Source: Chitinophaga oryziterrae
Lineage (GTDB): Bacteria; Bacteroidota; Bacteroidia; Chitinophagales; Chitinophagaceae
Length of the DNA: 35,155 nt
NCBI RefSeq assembly: GCF_009758125.1
Contig: NZ_WRXO01000018.1
Coordinates: 1 to 35,155 of the forward strand
Reading direction: 5' to 3'
The notes under the pieces were generated by a model. It did not search any database. It saw nothing but the letters and a program-made list of their open reading frames with translations, and had not been told where the DNA came from. Every line of letters starts with the position of its first letter. The first letter of the stretch is position 1. This document shows, piece after piece, positions 23,152 through 32,879 of this stretch. Both the position numbers and the translations under genes were made by a program.

Positions 23152-26100
23152 GCCGTGGACGTCAATATATGCTGCGATAGCAGCCGGAGTACTCAACTGG
23201 AAAAAAATACTGACCGCCATCTCTATGTCAAACGTGGTACGTATTGCAGCAGCCAGCCGGGTCACGAGCAGCGAGTGCCCACCAACTTCAAAGAAATTGT
23301 CATGGATACCAATCTTGGTAAGTGACAGCAACTGTTGCCATATTCTGATAATCTCTTCTTCTGTTTGATTACGTGGGCCTTCATACTCAGATCCGGATTT
23401 CAGATGCAACTCCACATCCGGTAAACGCCGTTTGTCGGCCTTACCGTTTGCAGTGACGGGTATGCGCTCTACCGGCATGATGATGCCCGGTATCATATAA
23501 TCGGGCAGATGGGCTTTCATATACTGCTGGAGCACCGTCCGGTCCAATTCGACATCAGTTGTAACGTATGCGACCAGGCGTTTACTACCGGAGCTGTCTT
23601 CACGGGCAACCACTACAACATTTTTTATATTCTCTGCCTGCTGAAGCACTGCTTCCACTTCTCCCAGCTCTATTCTGTATCCCCGGATCTTCACCTGATC
23701 ATCTATCCTTCCCAGAAATTCAATGTTGCCATCAGGTAACCAACGGGCTTTGTCTCCGGTGCAATACATTGTCGCAGCTTCTTTCCCACTGAAATGATCT
23801 GCCACGAAACGTGCGGTGGTCAGGCCGGGATTATTCAGGTATCCGCGGCCCACCTGTATGCCACCTATATAAAGCATTCCCGGAATACCGATACCACAGG
23901 CATTTCCATTTTTATCCAATATGTATAACTGTGTGTTATTAACAGGTGCACCTATGGGGGGTAAAACTCTTGACCTGTAATCTGCCTCCTGTATCTTATA
24001 GGCACTGACTACATGCGCCTCAGAAGGTCCATACTGGTTATAAAGAACAGCGCCTGTTCCCTGCATGAATGCATGAATGTCTGGTGTAAGTTTCAGCTGT
24101 TCTCCTGCTGTAAATATTTCATGCAGGCTTTGAGGATAATCATTAAACTCCTTTGCGTATTCAGCAATATTCTTCAATACAACAAAAGGCACAAACAAGG
24201 TGGTTATTTTCTGTTTTGAGATATCCGAAAGTAATGCCTGCATATCCTTCCTGCGTTCATCTTCTATCAGAAACAATGTCCTGCCTGCACATAAGGTGGA
24301 AAATATCTCCTGAAAACTGACATCAAAACTAAGACTTGCAAATTGCAGTACCCGATAACCCGTTCCTGCTCCCTGTTGTGTAAACTGCCATTTAATAAGG
24401 TTTGATAACCCCTTTACCGTTAGTCCGACTCCCTTGGGCATACCGGTAGAACCGGATGTGTAAATTACATATGCCAGTGCCTTATGAGACAGTTTTATAC
24501 ATGGATTTTTTTCATCCCGTTCCCACATATAAAGATGGTCTTCCATCTCTATGTTCCTGCGGCTATTACTGTTTTTCAACAGCATGCCACATGTCCTTGT
24601 CGTAAGTACGATGCTGGCAGCTGTGTCATCCAAAATATAGTTCAGACGATCCTGAGGATAATTAACATCCAGTGGGGTGTAAGCACCACCGGCTTTCAAT
24701 ACCGCGAGCACCGCGATCACCATTTCTATGGAACGTTCAACACAGATAGCTACAAGAGCGTCCTCCTTTACACCATACCGGATCAGATCGTATGCGAGAA
24801 AATTTGCTCTTTCATTCAGCTCTGTATAAGTCATTTTTCTATCGCCCGCTACTACGGCTGTCGCATCGGGATGACCATGCACCTGTGCTTCGAAAAGTTG
24901 CAGAAAAGACGTTCCGTCATCCTCTACAATATCTCCGGTACTATATCTGGTCAACACTTCCCTTTCACTGTCTGATATCATCTGCAGCCTGCTTATATTA
25001 TCAGCAGGTGAACTCATTGCCGCATATAATAACGACTGATAATGCCCGAACATGCGGGCGATGGTATCTGCCGTAAACAGATCTGTGCAATATTCAATCT
25101 GTACATGTATTTCTCCGGCAGCCTCCACCAGATTGAAAAACAAATCAAACTTGGAAGTATCATGCACTGTGGTGACAGGAATGCAACTAATACCATCGAG
25201 ATTAAAATCTTTTACTTCGGGTGTATTCTGCAGAACAAACATAACCTGAAAAAGAGGGCTATATGTTTGATTACGATCAACAGCAAGTACCTCTACAACC
25301 TTTTCAAACGGGGTATCCTGATGGGCGTAGGCATCCAGTGCTGTTTGTTTAACCCGCTGCAAGACACTAAGAAAATCCGGATCTCCGCTGAGATCACTTC
25401 TAAGCACCAGCGTGTTTACAAAGAGGCCTATCAGGAATTCTGTTACGCCTTCTGTTCTGTTTGCCACTGGCGTACCTACGCAGATATCATCCTGTCCTGT
25501 ATAACGGCTCAGTAATACCTTAAAGCCCGCCAACAATGTCATAAACAGTGTGACGCCCTGCTTCAGGGAGAAGCTGTTAAGTTGTTCCTGTAAACGGCCA
25601 TCAAAAGTAAAGGTCCGCAGACTACCCCGTATGCTTTGTATTGCCGGTCTTACAGCATCAAGTGGTAACTCAAGCGGACTTACAGCCTTCAGTTTTTCTT
25701 TCCAGTAAGCCAGTTTTTTATCCAGGATATCGCCGCTCAGATATTTGCGTTGCCAGATGGCATAATCTGCATATTGGACAGGCAGGGTATCGAGTGAAGA
25801 TGCTCTTTTAAAACGACGGCTATTATATAATTCAACCAGTTCTTTTACCAATACTGACAGTGACCATCCATCAAAAGCTATGTGGTGTAATACTAGTCCC
25901 AGCAGGTATTCCTTATCGTTTATTTTTATCAGTGTTACTTTCAGCATATCTCCGTGGGAAAGATCATAAGGCTGCCCAAGTAAACTTTCCATATATGCTT
26001 CCGGCTCCAGACCAGCAGCAATGATATCGTCCGGCCGCACATAATTTATAGTCCATGTCCCCGCAGGGTTTACCAACTGATATGGAACACCATCCTTTTC

Positions 26101-29100
26101 CCTGATAACAGTTCTGAGAATCTCATGGCGGTCTGTTATCGTACGAAAAGCCCTGTTCAAAGCACTCACATCCAATGTGCCCTTTAAGCGGAACATACGT
26201 GGCATATTATACTGTCTGCTGCCTTGCTGCAGACGGTCAATAAACCATAATCTTTCCTGTGAATGAGATAAGGGTACAGGGTCAATTCTTTCATATTTCC
26301 TGATAGCAGGTAGTTGCTCACGTCCGTTCATAGCTATCAATTGCAGAGCCAGTGAAGCAATGGTTGGATGATCAAATATTGCGATGATAGGTAGTTCCTT
26401 TTCCAAACGACTGCGGATAGCTGCTATCATTCTTACTGCCAGCAGAGAATGTCCACCAAGTGCAAAGAAATTGGCATGTACGCCAATATTATCTACTTCC
26501 AGCAATTCCTCCCAGATAGAAACGAGTAATTGCTCTGTTTCATTCTCCGCAGCCCTGTATTCGTTTGAAGTAAGCGGAAGGATTATCTCCTGCAATAGTT
26601 TTTTCCTGTCCGTCTTTCCATTCGGAGTTAAAGGAATTGCAGGAATGATATTTATAACTGCCGGCACCATATAATCCGGTAGTCTGCCCCGGAGATAAGT
26701 ACCAAGATCTTCAAGACTTATTTCTGCATCCAATACTACAAAGGCAACCAGATATTTGTCTCCCCGGTTATCTTCCGGAGAAAGAGTCACGGCCTGAAGT
26801 ACCCCCGGATAAGTTTCCAGTGTGCGGGAAATTTCTCCCGGTTCTACCCTGTAACCACGGATCTTTACCTGGTCATCTTTTCTTCCGATATATTCCATAT
26901 TTCCGTCCGCCAGCCATTTGCCCATATCTCCGGTTTTGTATATACCGGCACCTGGTATTCCGGACACAGGGTCCGGAACAAACCTGGCAGCTGTCCATTC
27001 TGGCTGTCCCAGATAAGCTGCTGCCAACCCTGCACCACCGATACAAATTTCCCCCGCAACACCCAGCGGGCAGAGTTTCCCCATATCATTCAAAACATAG
27101 GCAACAGTACGAGAGAATGGGCGTCCTATAGGAATATACTGCTGATATTCTCTTCCCGGAATCACTTCATGTAACAACTTACCTATTGTTGTTTCCGTAG
27201 GGCCATAATGATTGACAATACGTCCGGTATAACCAGTATTCTGTATCTCTGACACAAAGGATGCTTTCAGCAATTCTCCCCCGAAGATCAGCAGTTTACG
27301 TGGCAGTAATAATTCATTTTCATTACACAACGCTTTCCAATGTGAAGGCACGATTTTGACACAATCAATTGCATTGTCTTCAAAATAGTCCCGTATCTTT
27401 TGCCCGTCACTCACCATATTCCCGGATAACACATGTAATGTACCTCCTGTAAGCAACGCGGTATATATCACCGTATTACCAAGATCTGCAGCCAATGTTG
27501 ACACCAGGGCAAAAGATTTACTTTGAGCTATTTGTGTTCTGTCCATTAAGCCATACACGTAATCCATAACACTGGCATGCCTGATTGCAACACCTCTAGG
27601 ATTACCTGTAGAACCAGACGTGAAGATGACATATGCCAGATCATCAGGCTGAATTTCCAATGATAACGGTAATACCGACTGTGCACTGATCACCGGACCA
27701 GCGCTCTCTACACTCACAACAGAGACATTATGTAACGCCGTATGCTGCATAATGATCCGGTCCATCCGCAACTGCTGATCAGGGCTAACAAGAAATAATG
27801 AGGGAGAGACAGCCGCCAGCATGTTTGCAATGCGGTCGTCCGGATTACCTGTATCCAGCGGCACATAGGCTGCTCCTGCTTTTGTAATAGCAAGCAACGC
27901 GACAATCATATCCGGACCACGTTCCATACACAGTGGTACCAAAGCACCTTTTCCAATACCGTTCAACCTGAGATAATGCGCCAGCTGATTTGAAAATACA
28001 TCCAATTCTCTATAGCTGACATAGTGGCCTTCGAATGCCAGTGCCGGAACATCAGGTGAAGAAATCACCTGCTCACTAAAGATCTGTACCCATGTTTTAT
28101 CGTGTGCATATGCCAGCGGTCCGTTGCCGGAAAACGATAGTATTTGCTGTTTTTCTTTTTCTTCCAGTAATTCAATGCTTCCAATGGATATATCAGGATC
28201 ACGGGTTATAGCATCCAGCACATTTTCGTAATGCTTCAGCATACGACTGATCAGCTCTTCCGAATAGAGATCACGCCTGTAGATCATATGTAACTGCAAT
28301 TCATCCCCACGGTAACTGGCACTGAAACGCATATCAAACTTTGATGTGGTAACGGGCACATCTTCCTGTACCAGCAGGATATCTCCCATTTCAAGAGCGG
28401 CAGAAGCAGGTGTATTTTCCAATACAAAGACCACCTGAAATAAAGGATGTTTACCAGTTTCCCTTTCTGTACCCAAGGCTTCTACTACCTTTTCAAACGG
28501 TATATGCTGATAAGAGTAAGCATCCAGTGTGGTCCTCTTAACCTGCTGTAACAGGTCCCTGAATGAATTATTGCTATCGACATAACTCCGCAAAGCAACT
28601 GTATTGATAAAAAAGCCTATCAGTTCTTCCATAGAAGCCTGCTGACGACCAGCAATGGTAGTTCCTATGCAGATATCCTCCTGCCCTGAGTAACGATGTA
28701 AAAGCGCCTTAAAAGCGCTAAGCAATACCATAAACAAAGTCACTCCCTCCTGAACAGCCAACTTTGATAATTTATCCGTCAGCTCTTTATTCAGTAATGA
28801 AGCGGCTGTTGCTCCCTGCTCTTCTTCATCAGGACCTGTTTTCTTATACCTGTCAGCAGGCAACACCAGCGGACTTGTACCTGAGAGTTGATTCATCCAG
28901 TATGTGATGCCCTGCTCCAGTATTTTCCCTGAAATGTATTCACGCTGCCATATGGCATAATCTGAATATTGAATCTTTAACGGAGGCAATATGCTATTGT
29001 CCCCTTCGTAGAATGTTACGAACTCCTGCACCAGTCTTCCGAGTGACCAGCCATCAAAAGCGATGTGATGGACAACGCAGACAAGTATACTTTCTTCCGG

Positions 29101-32100
29101 AGAAACCTGTATCAATGTTACCTTCAGCATTTGATCATCTGATAAGCGGAAAGGGCGACGCAGCAGTTCTGCCACGAATGCAGGTCCGGCAGCGGCTACT
29201 ATGTCCATTTTCCACAGGTCCGGCGCTACGATCTGCTGATACCCCACCCCATTCACTTCACGGATAACAGTACGCAATATTTCATGGCGGTTAACAATTT
29301 GCCCAAATGCGGCATTCAGACGTGCAATATCAGGAGTACCATACAGACGGAATACCCAGGGGATATTATATTGATTTCCCTGCCCCAGTTTATCCATGAA
29401 CCAAAGACGCTCCTGCTGGAATGACAATGGAATTTTCCCCTTTTCCGGAATGACCGTGATCAAGGGCAGAGACATTTCCGTTCCTTCAATGGATAATTGG
29501 GACGACAGTAAAGCGATGGTGGGGTAAATAAAAATCTTCCTGACCGGGATATCGGTTCCCGTACGGTTACGAATGGCTGATACCATTCGCATTGCCATGA
29601 GGGAATGCCCTCCCATTTCAAAGAAATTATCATGGATGCCAATATCATTCAGCATTAAGACCTCCGCCCAGATAGTAACCAATAGCTCTTCCAAGGCATT
29701 ACGCGGAGCCTCGTATTTGCTTCCCGGACGATGAGAGGCTGACATCGCAGATAATTTCTTTCTGTCTGTTTTTCCGTTTGGTGTCAGCGGGATTGCATCA
29801 ATGCCGAGCAGTACTGAAGGCACCATATATGCGGGCAACCTGTCATTTAAATATGTTCTGAGCGACAGCATCTCAACATTCTCCTCTGCTACTATATAAG
29901 CTACCAGATATTTTTCATTGGCTCCCATATTTTCCGCCTGCACGACAGCCTGTTTTATGCCGGGAGCCTGCAATAATACATGTTCTATTTCTCCGGGTTC
30001 TATACGAAACCCTCTTAATTTCACCTGATCATCGGCCCTGCCCGCAAAAAGAATATTGCCATCAGAAGACCACTTTGCCCTGTCACCGGTTTTATATAAA
30101 AATGCGTTCTTCTTTCCGGTCAAATGGTCCGGCAGGAACTTCTCAGCGCTGAGCGCCAGTTGTTTCCAATAACCTGCTGCCACCTGTGCACCACACACAT
30201 ATAACTCTCCGGTTACACCTATTGCTGCGGGCTGCATATGCCTGTCAAGTATAAATACTTTTGTATTACTGACCGGTTTACCGATCATGGCCAGTCCGCT
30301 ATCTCCTCCCTCCATTTTACAGAAAGTCGATACAACAGTATTCTCTGTCGGGCCATAGTTATTAATGACTTTATACGGGATGTTTTCCAGGTTGATCAAC
30401 GGTAAGCGGTCACCACCTGTCAGCAGATATTTCAATGAAAGTGGTTTACCAAGAGACTCATTGATAAAACCAGTCACCAATGCAGTGGCAACAAAGCTAT
30501 GGCTAATGCCTTCCATACGGAAGTAATCCAACAGCTTTGGTAATGCCATTCGTTCATCGTCACTGATAAGATAAACCGTAGCACCAGCAGATAAGTAAGG
30601 CCATACTTCCCATCCAAAAGCATCAAAGCCCACTCCTGCCATCGCGGTAGCTCTGCTGTCGCTATTGACATCAAACTCACTTATATGCCAATGAATCAAA
30701 TTAAGCAGATTGGCATGACGAATAACTACTCCCTTAGGTTGTCCTGTGGATCCTGAAGTATAAATGATGTAAGCCGTATCTGAAGGCTCCGGAAAAGCCA
30801 TCTCCTCATTTATTCCGAACTTGTTAAACAATACTTCATCCCGCTCTATACAAATAATATTCTCAGCAACACCTGTGCTTTCCAGCAACCGGACCTGATT
30901 AGTGCCTGCTATCATCAATTGTGCGCCCGTATCAGTTATCATATAGCTGATACGTTCAGCCGGATATTCCGGATCAACCGGCACATAGGCCGCACCCATC
31001 CTGGCGATCGCCAGCAAAGCGACGATAATATCTATCCTTCTATCCATGCATACTATGACCGGATCTCCCTTTCCAATTCCTTTGTATTTTAAATAACCTG
31101 CCAACTGCTTTACACGGGCATAAAGACTGTAATAGGTGATATTCCCGTTACCAGCCACAAGTGCGGTTTTCTCAGGCATTGATTCAGCTATTTCTGCAAT
31201 CAGTTCAGGCAATGTTTTTCCCGCAGGGAAATCTGTATCTGTATTATTGAACGCTGTCAGCACCAACTGTTCCTCCTGCGCTGATAATAATTTCAGATCG
31301 CTGACCTTGATTGCAGGGTCTGCAATTGCCGAAGTCAACAATGTTTCATAATGTTCCAGCATCCTCAGAGCTGTATCTTCCTTGTACAGATCCTTGTTGT
31401 ATGTAAGACTTATTGTTATTCCGGTTGCGGCAGTATGTACGTTCAGATGGAGATCTACTATTGCAGTAGTGTCTTTGTTTTCTATCGCCAGGAAGCGGGC
31501 ATCTCCAAACGCAGCTACATCATGCAGGGATTCCTTTTGTGTAGAGAACATTACCTGGAACACGGGGTTGTGACTCACGGTACGCTCCACACCAAGTAAT
31601 TCTACTACTTTTTCGAAGGGCATATCCTGATAGGAAAATGCCTCCGCCGTCACTAACTTTACCTGTTGTAAAAGCTGATTAAACGAAAGATCCCGGCTCA
31701 TATCTGTACACAGTGCAATTGTATTGACGAAGAAACCGATCAGGTGTTCTACTTCAGGTTGCTCTCTTCCTGCCACAGGTGTACCTACACAAATCAATGA
31801 TTGCCCGGAATACCTATACAACTGTACCTTAAAGACCGTCAGCAGCAACATAAACAAAGTCACATTCTCTTTCACGGCAAGCTGCTGCAATCCGGTTGCC
31901 AGCTCTTTTCCCAGTTCCTTTTTCACCACACCGCCAGCTACTCCAGGTTCCAGCGGACGTGCATAATCTGTAAAAATATCCAATGGCGTTACTTCAGAGA
32001 GACTGTTCTTCCAGAACGCTGTCATCTTTTCATAGTATTGCTCCTCTATCAGCTGTCTCTGCCAGTAAGCATAATCTTTATATTGCACTGATAATTCCGG

Positions 32101-32811
32101 AAGAATAGCCTGCTCATTATTTATACGGGCGTTATATAGCGCAGTCAGTTCTTTGATCATAAGGCCAATAGACCAGCCATCAAATGCAATATGATGTATA
32201 ACTATGTTCAACAGGCATTCTTCTGCGGAGCGCTGGATGAGCATTACACGCAGAGGATAATCCCTGGAAAGATCAAAAGAACCGGCTAACACGTCCGCGA
32301 TATATTGCTGGATATCTATTTCCTTTCTATCTGTTATGTATATCATTTCCCATGCCTCTGCATCCATCACTTCCTGATATGCCACACCGGCGTTATCCCT
32401 GATAACTGTACGCAGTATTTCATGTCTTCTCAGAATCTCTTTGAAAGATATTCCAAGAGCAATTATATCCAATTTCCCCTGCACACTGAATGTCCAGTGC
32501 ATATGATATTGCCTGTGTTCCCCATATTGATCAAGAAACCACAAACGCTCCTGAGAATAAGACAGGGGTATGTGTGTAATGCCATTGCTGTCAACAGGCA
32601 TGATCTTTTGCCGGGAGGTCACCGCATGTTCATTGCGGAGAAAATCAATAAGTTGCTTTTCCTGGTCTTTAATTTCCCTTAGTAGTTGCGGACTTACCAC
32701 TTTTCCTCTGGGAACTTTCAACTGAAGTCTATTTTCGTCCAGTATAATATCGATACTGTTCTCTTTTGCAGACAACAACAAAGCAATGGCGCTGTTCCAG
32801 GCAGTATTCAT
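23104..32811 (-). CDS. NRPS, three modules: docking-C-A-T-C-A-T-C-A-T
   Basis: This complete 3,235-residue cytoplasmic NRPS adds three residues to a peptidyl chain. Residues 1-62 form a TubC-like docking domain. The modules then run roughly 80-1100, 1124-2158 and 2178-3215. All three condensation domains carry an intact HHIAFDGWS active-site motif and all three carrier domains have GGHS. There is no epimerase or thioesterase, so three L-residues are expected and the chain is passed on. Specificity codes read by eye are DAWFLGNVVK (the published Leu code), DLTKIGHIGK (one position from the Asp code DLTKVGHIGK) and DVQFFAQVVK (Pro-like). The C-terminal tail ends KYEAIKL, matching the end of the upstream protein. 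The ATG at 32811 was chosen because it gives the full docking domain. There is no Shine-Dalgarno sequence upstream, as is usual in Bacteroidota. The gene lies 20 bases after the previous stop and 13 bases before the next start. Confidence 0.97.
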   Translation of the reverse strand: MNTAWNSAIALLLSAKENSIDIILDENRLQLKVPRGKVVSPQLLREIKDQEKQLIDFLRNEHAVTSRQKIMPVDSNGITHIPLSYSQERLWFLDQYGEHRQYHMHWTFSVQGKLDIIALGISFKEILRRHEILRTVIRDNAGVAYQEVMDAEAWEMIYITDRKEIDIQQYIADVLAGSFDLSRDYPLRVMLIQRSAEECLLNIVIHHIAFDGWSIGLMIKELTALYNARINNEQAILPELSVQYKDYAYWQRQLIEEQYYEKMTAFWKNSLSEVTPLDIFTDYARPLEPGVAGGVVKKELGKELATGLQQLAVKENVTLFMLLLTVFKVQLYRYSGQSLICVGTPVAGREQPEVEHLIGFFVNTIALCTDMSRDLSFNQLLQQVKLVTAEAFSYQDMPFEKVVELLGVERTVSHNPVFQVMFSTQKESLHDVAAFGDARFLAIENKDTTAIVDLHLNVHTAATGITISLTYNKDLYKEDTALRMLEHYETLLTSAIADPAIKVSDLKLLSAQEEQLVLTAFNNTDTDFPAGKTLPELIAEIAESMPEKTALVAGNGNITYYSLYARVKQLAGYLKYKGIGKGDPVIVCMDRRIDIIVALLAIARMGAAYVPVDPEYPAERISYMITDTGAQLMIAGTNQVRLLESTGVAENIICIERDEVLFNKFGINEEMAFPEPSDTAYIIYTSGSTGQPKGVVIRHANLLNLIHWHISEFDVNSDSRATAMAGVGFDAFGWEVWPYLSAGATVYLISDDERMALPKLLDYFRMEGISHSFVATALVTGFINESLGKPLSLKYLLTGGDRLPLINLENIPYKVINNYGPTENTVVSTFCKMEGGDSGLAMIGKPVSNTKVFILDRHMQPAAIGVTGELYVCGAQVAAGYWKQLALSAEKFLPDHLTGKKNAFLYKTGDRAKWSSDGNILFAGRADDQVKLRGFRIEPGEIEHVLLQAPGIKQAVVQAENMGANEKYLVAYIVAEENVEMLSLRTYLNDRLPAYMVPSVLLGIDAIPLTPNGKTDRKKLSAMSASHRPGSKYEAPRNALEELLVTIWAEVLMLNDIGIHDNFFEMGGHSLMAMRMVSAIRNRTGTDIPVRKIFIYPTIALLSSQLSIEGTEMSLPLITVIPEKGKIPLSFQQERLWFMDKLGQGNQYNIPWVFRLYGTPDIARLNAAFGQIVNRHEILRTVIREVNGVGYQQIVAPDLWKMDIVAAAGPAFVAELLRRPFRLSDDQMLKVTLIQVSPEESILVCVVHHIAFDGWSLGRLVQEFVTFYEGDNSILPPLKIQYSDYAIWQREYISGKILEQGITYWMNQLSGTSPLVLPADRYKKTGPDEEEQGATAASLLNKELTDKLSKLAVQEGVTLFMVLLSAFKALLHRYSGQEDICIGTTIAGRQQASMEELIGFFINTVALRSYVDSNNSFRDLLQQVKRTTLDAYSYQHIPFEKVVEALGTERETGKHPLFQVVFVLENTPASAALEMGDILLVQEDVPVTTSKFDMRFSASYRGDELQLHMIYRRDLYSEELISRMLKHYENVLDAITRDPDISIGSIELLEEKEKQQILSFSGNGPLAYAHDKTWVQIFSEQVISSPDVPALAFEGHYVSYRELDVFSNQLAHYLRLNGIGKGALVPLCMERGPDMIVALLAITKAGAAYVPLDTGNPDDRIANMLAAVSPSLFLVSPDQQLRMDRIIMQHTALHNVSVVSVESAGPVISAQSVLPLSLEIQPDDLAYVIFTSGSTGNPRGVAIRHASVMDYVYGLMDRTQIAQSKSFALVSTLAADLGNTVIYTALLTGGTLHVLSGNMVSDGQKIRDYFEDNAIDCVKIVPSHWKALCNENELLLPRKLLIFGGELLKASFVSEIQNTGYTGRIVNHYGPTETTIGKLLHEVIPGREYQQYIPIGRPFSRTVAYVLNDMGKLCPLGVAGEICIGGAGLAAAYLGQPEWTAARFVPDPVSGIPGAGIYKTGDMGKWLADGNMEYIGRKDDQVKIRGYRVEPGEISRTLETYPGVLQAVTLSPEDNRGDKYLVAFVVLDAEISLEDLGTYLRGRLPDYMVPAVINIIPAIPLTPNGKTDRKKLLQEIILPLTSNEYRAAENETEQLLVSIWEELLEVDNIGVHANFFALGGHSLLAVRMIAAIRSRLEKELPIIAIFDHPTIASLALQLIAMNGREQLPAIRKYERIDPVPLSHSQERLWFIDRLQQGSRQYNMPRMFRLKGTLDVSALNRAFRTITDRHEILRTVIREKDGVPYQLVNPAGTWTINYVRPDDIIAAGLEPEAYMESLLGQPYDLSHGDMLKVTLIKINDKEYLLGLVLHHIAFDGWSLSVLVKELVELYNSRRFKRASSLDTLPVQYADYAIWQRKYLSGDILDKKLAYWKEKLKAVSPLELPLDAVRPAIQSIRGSLRTFTFDGRLQEQLNSFSLKQGVTLFMTLLAGFKVLLSRYTGQDDICVGTPVANRTEGVTEFLIGLFVNTLVLRSDLSGDPDFLSVLQRVKQTALDAYAHQDTPFEKVVEVLAVDRNQTYSPLFQVMFVLQNTPEVKDFNLDGISCIPVTTVHDTSKFDLFFNLVEAAGEIHVQIEYCTDLFTADTIARMFGHYQSLLYAAMSSPADNISRLQMISDSEREVLTRYSTGDIVEDDGTSFLQLFEAQVHGHPDATAVVAGDRKMTYTELNERANFLAYDLIRYGVKEDALVAICVERSIEMVIAVLAVLKAGGAYTPLDVNYPQDRLNYILDDTAASIVLTTRTCGMLLKNSNSRRNIEMEDHLYMWERDEKNPCIKLSHKALAYVIYTSGSTGMPKGVGLTVKGLSNLIKWQFTQQGAGTGYRVLQFASLSFDVSFQEIFSTLCAGRTLFLIEDERRKDMQALLSDISKQKITTLFVPFVVLKNIAEYAKEFNDYPQSLHEIFTAGEQLKLTPDIHAFMQGTGAVLYNQYGPSEAHVVSAYKIQEADYRSRVLPPIGAPVNNTQLYILDKNGNACGIGIPGMLYIGGIQVGRGYLNNPGLTTARFVADHFSGKEAATMYCTGDKARWLPDGNIEFLGRIDDQVKIRGYRIELGEVEAVLQQAENIKNVVVVAREDSSGSKRLVAYVTTDVELDRTVLQQYMKAHLPDYMIPGIIMPVERIPVTANGKADKRRLPDVELHLKSGSEYEGPRNQTEEEIIRIWQQLLSLTKIGIHDNFFEVGGHSLLVTRLAAAIRTTFDIEMAVSIFFQLSTPAAIAAYIDVHGAKAAYDADKYEAIKL
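23170..26280 (-). other. NRPS module C-A-T, Pro-like specificity
   Basis: The condensation domain (about 25000-26280) has HHIAFDGWSLS. The adenylation domain (about 23410-24950) has SFDVSFQEIFSTL and NQYGPSEAHVVSAY, giving the code DVQFFAQVVK. Published Pro codes are of the form DVQ(L/F/Y)IAHVVK. The match is good at positions 235, 236, 239, 301, 330 and 331, but Phe replaces Ile at 299 and Gln replaces His at 322. A substituted proline or another residue is possible. The carrier domain has VGGHSLLVTR. Confidence 0.65.
26340..29440 (-). other. NRPS module C-A-T predicted to add L-Asp
   Basis: The condensation domain (about 28180-29440) has HHIAFDGWSLG. The adenylation domain (about 26590-28130) has the A4 sequence AADLGNTVIY. 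With the Asp of ADLGNT placed at position 235, the spacing to the downstream GG is correct and the code is DLTKIGHIGK. This differs from the published Asp code DLTKVGHIGK only at position 299. Asn codes normally carry Glu at position 322, where this one has His. The carrier domain has LGGHSLLAVR. Asp is therefore favoured over Asn. Confidence 0.8.
29510..32580 (-). other. NRPS module C-A-T predicted to add L-Leu
   Basis: The condensation domain (about 31290-32580) has HHIAFDGWSIG. The adenylation domain (about 29755-31270) has YTSGSTGQPKG, FDAFGWE and NNYGPTEN. Reading the ten positions against PheA gives DAWFLGNVVK, identical to a well-known Leu code. The carrier domain has MGGHSLMAMR around 29597-29615. 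Since the upstream module has no epimerase, this condensation domain should be of the LCL type, and its motifs agree. Confidence 0.85.
32626..32811 (-). other. N-terminal docking domain, TubC-like
   Basis: The first 62 residues precede the condensation domain and show the helix-strand-strand-helix-helix pattern of TubC-type docking domains. Key parts are ENRLQLKVPRGKVVSPQLL and the charged helix KDQEKQLIDFL. Such domains bind the C-terminal peptide of the preceding synthetase, here probably the tail ending YELINL encoded just upstream. Confidence 0.75.
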
Positions 32812-32831
32812 AACTTTCAGGAGGGTTTAAG
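32812..32831 (-). other. 20-base gap between NRPS genes, no Shine-Dalgarno
   Basis: On the coding strand the gap reads CTTAAACCCTCCTGAAAGTT before the ATG. It has no purine-rich Shine-Dalgarno element; an A-rich stretch just before the start is what Bacteroidota genes often show. It is too short for a terminator or promoter, supporting one transcript. Confidence 0.7.
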
Positions 32832-32879
32832 TCAAAGATTTATAAGTTCATATTCCTGCTGATCTTCGTTTTCATTCTT
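32832..32879 (-). other. C-terminal docking peptide ending YELINL
   Basis: The last 15 residues after the carrier domain are acidic and end QQEYELINL, followed by TGA. The position and the final Y-E-x-I-x-L match the tail of the next protein. It probably adds a strand to the TubC-like domain of the middle protein. Confidence 0.6.

Noticed and set aside
26590..28130. A domain seeming to lack Asp235 (reading LAADLGN as FDASVWE)
   Set aside because: That alignment puts the downstream GG two residues out of place. Aligning the Asp of ADLGNT with position 235 restores the spacing and gives an Asp-type code.
32818..32825. CAGGAGGG resembling a Shine-Dalgarno site
   Set aside because: It reads in the plus direction, away from the minus-strand start at 32811. 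On the coding strand it is CCCTCCTG and cannot pair as a Shine-Dalgarno.
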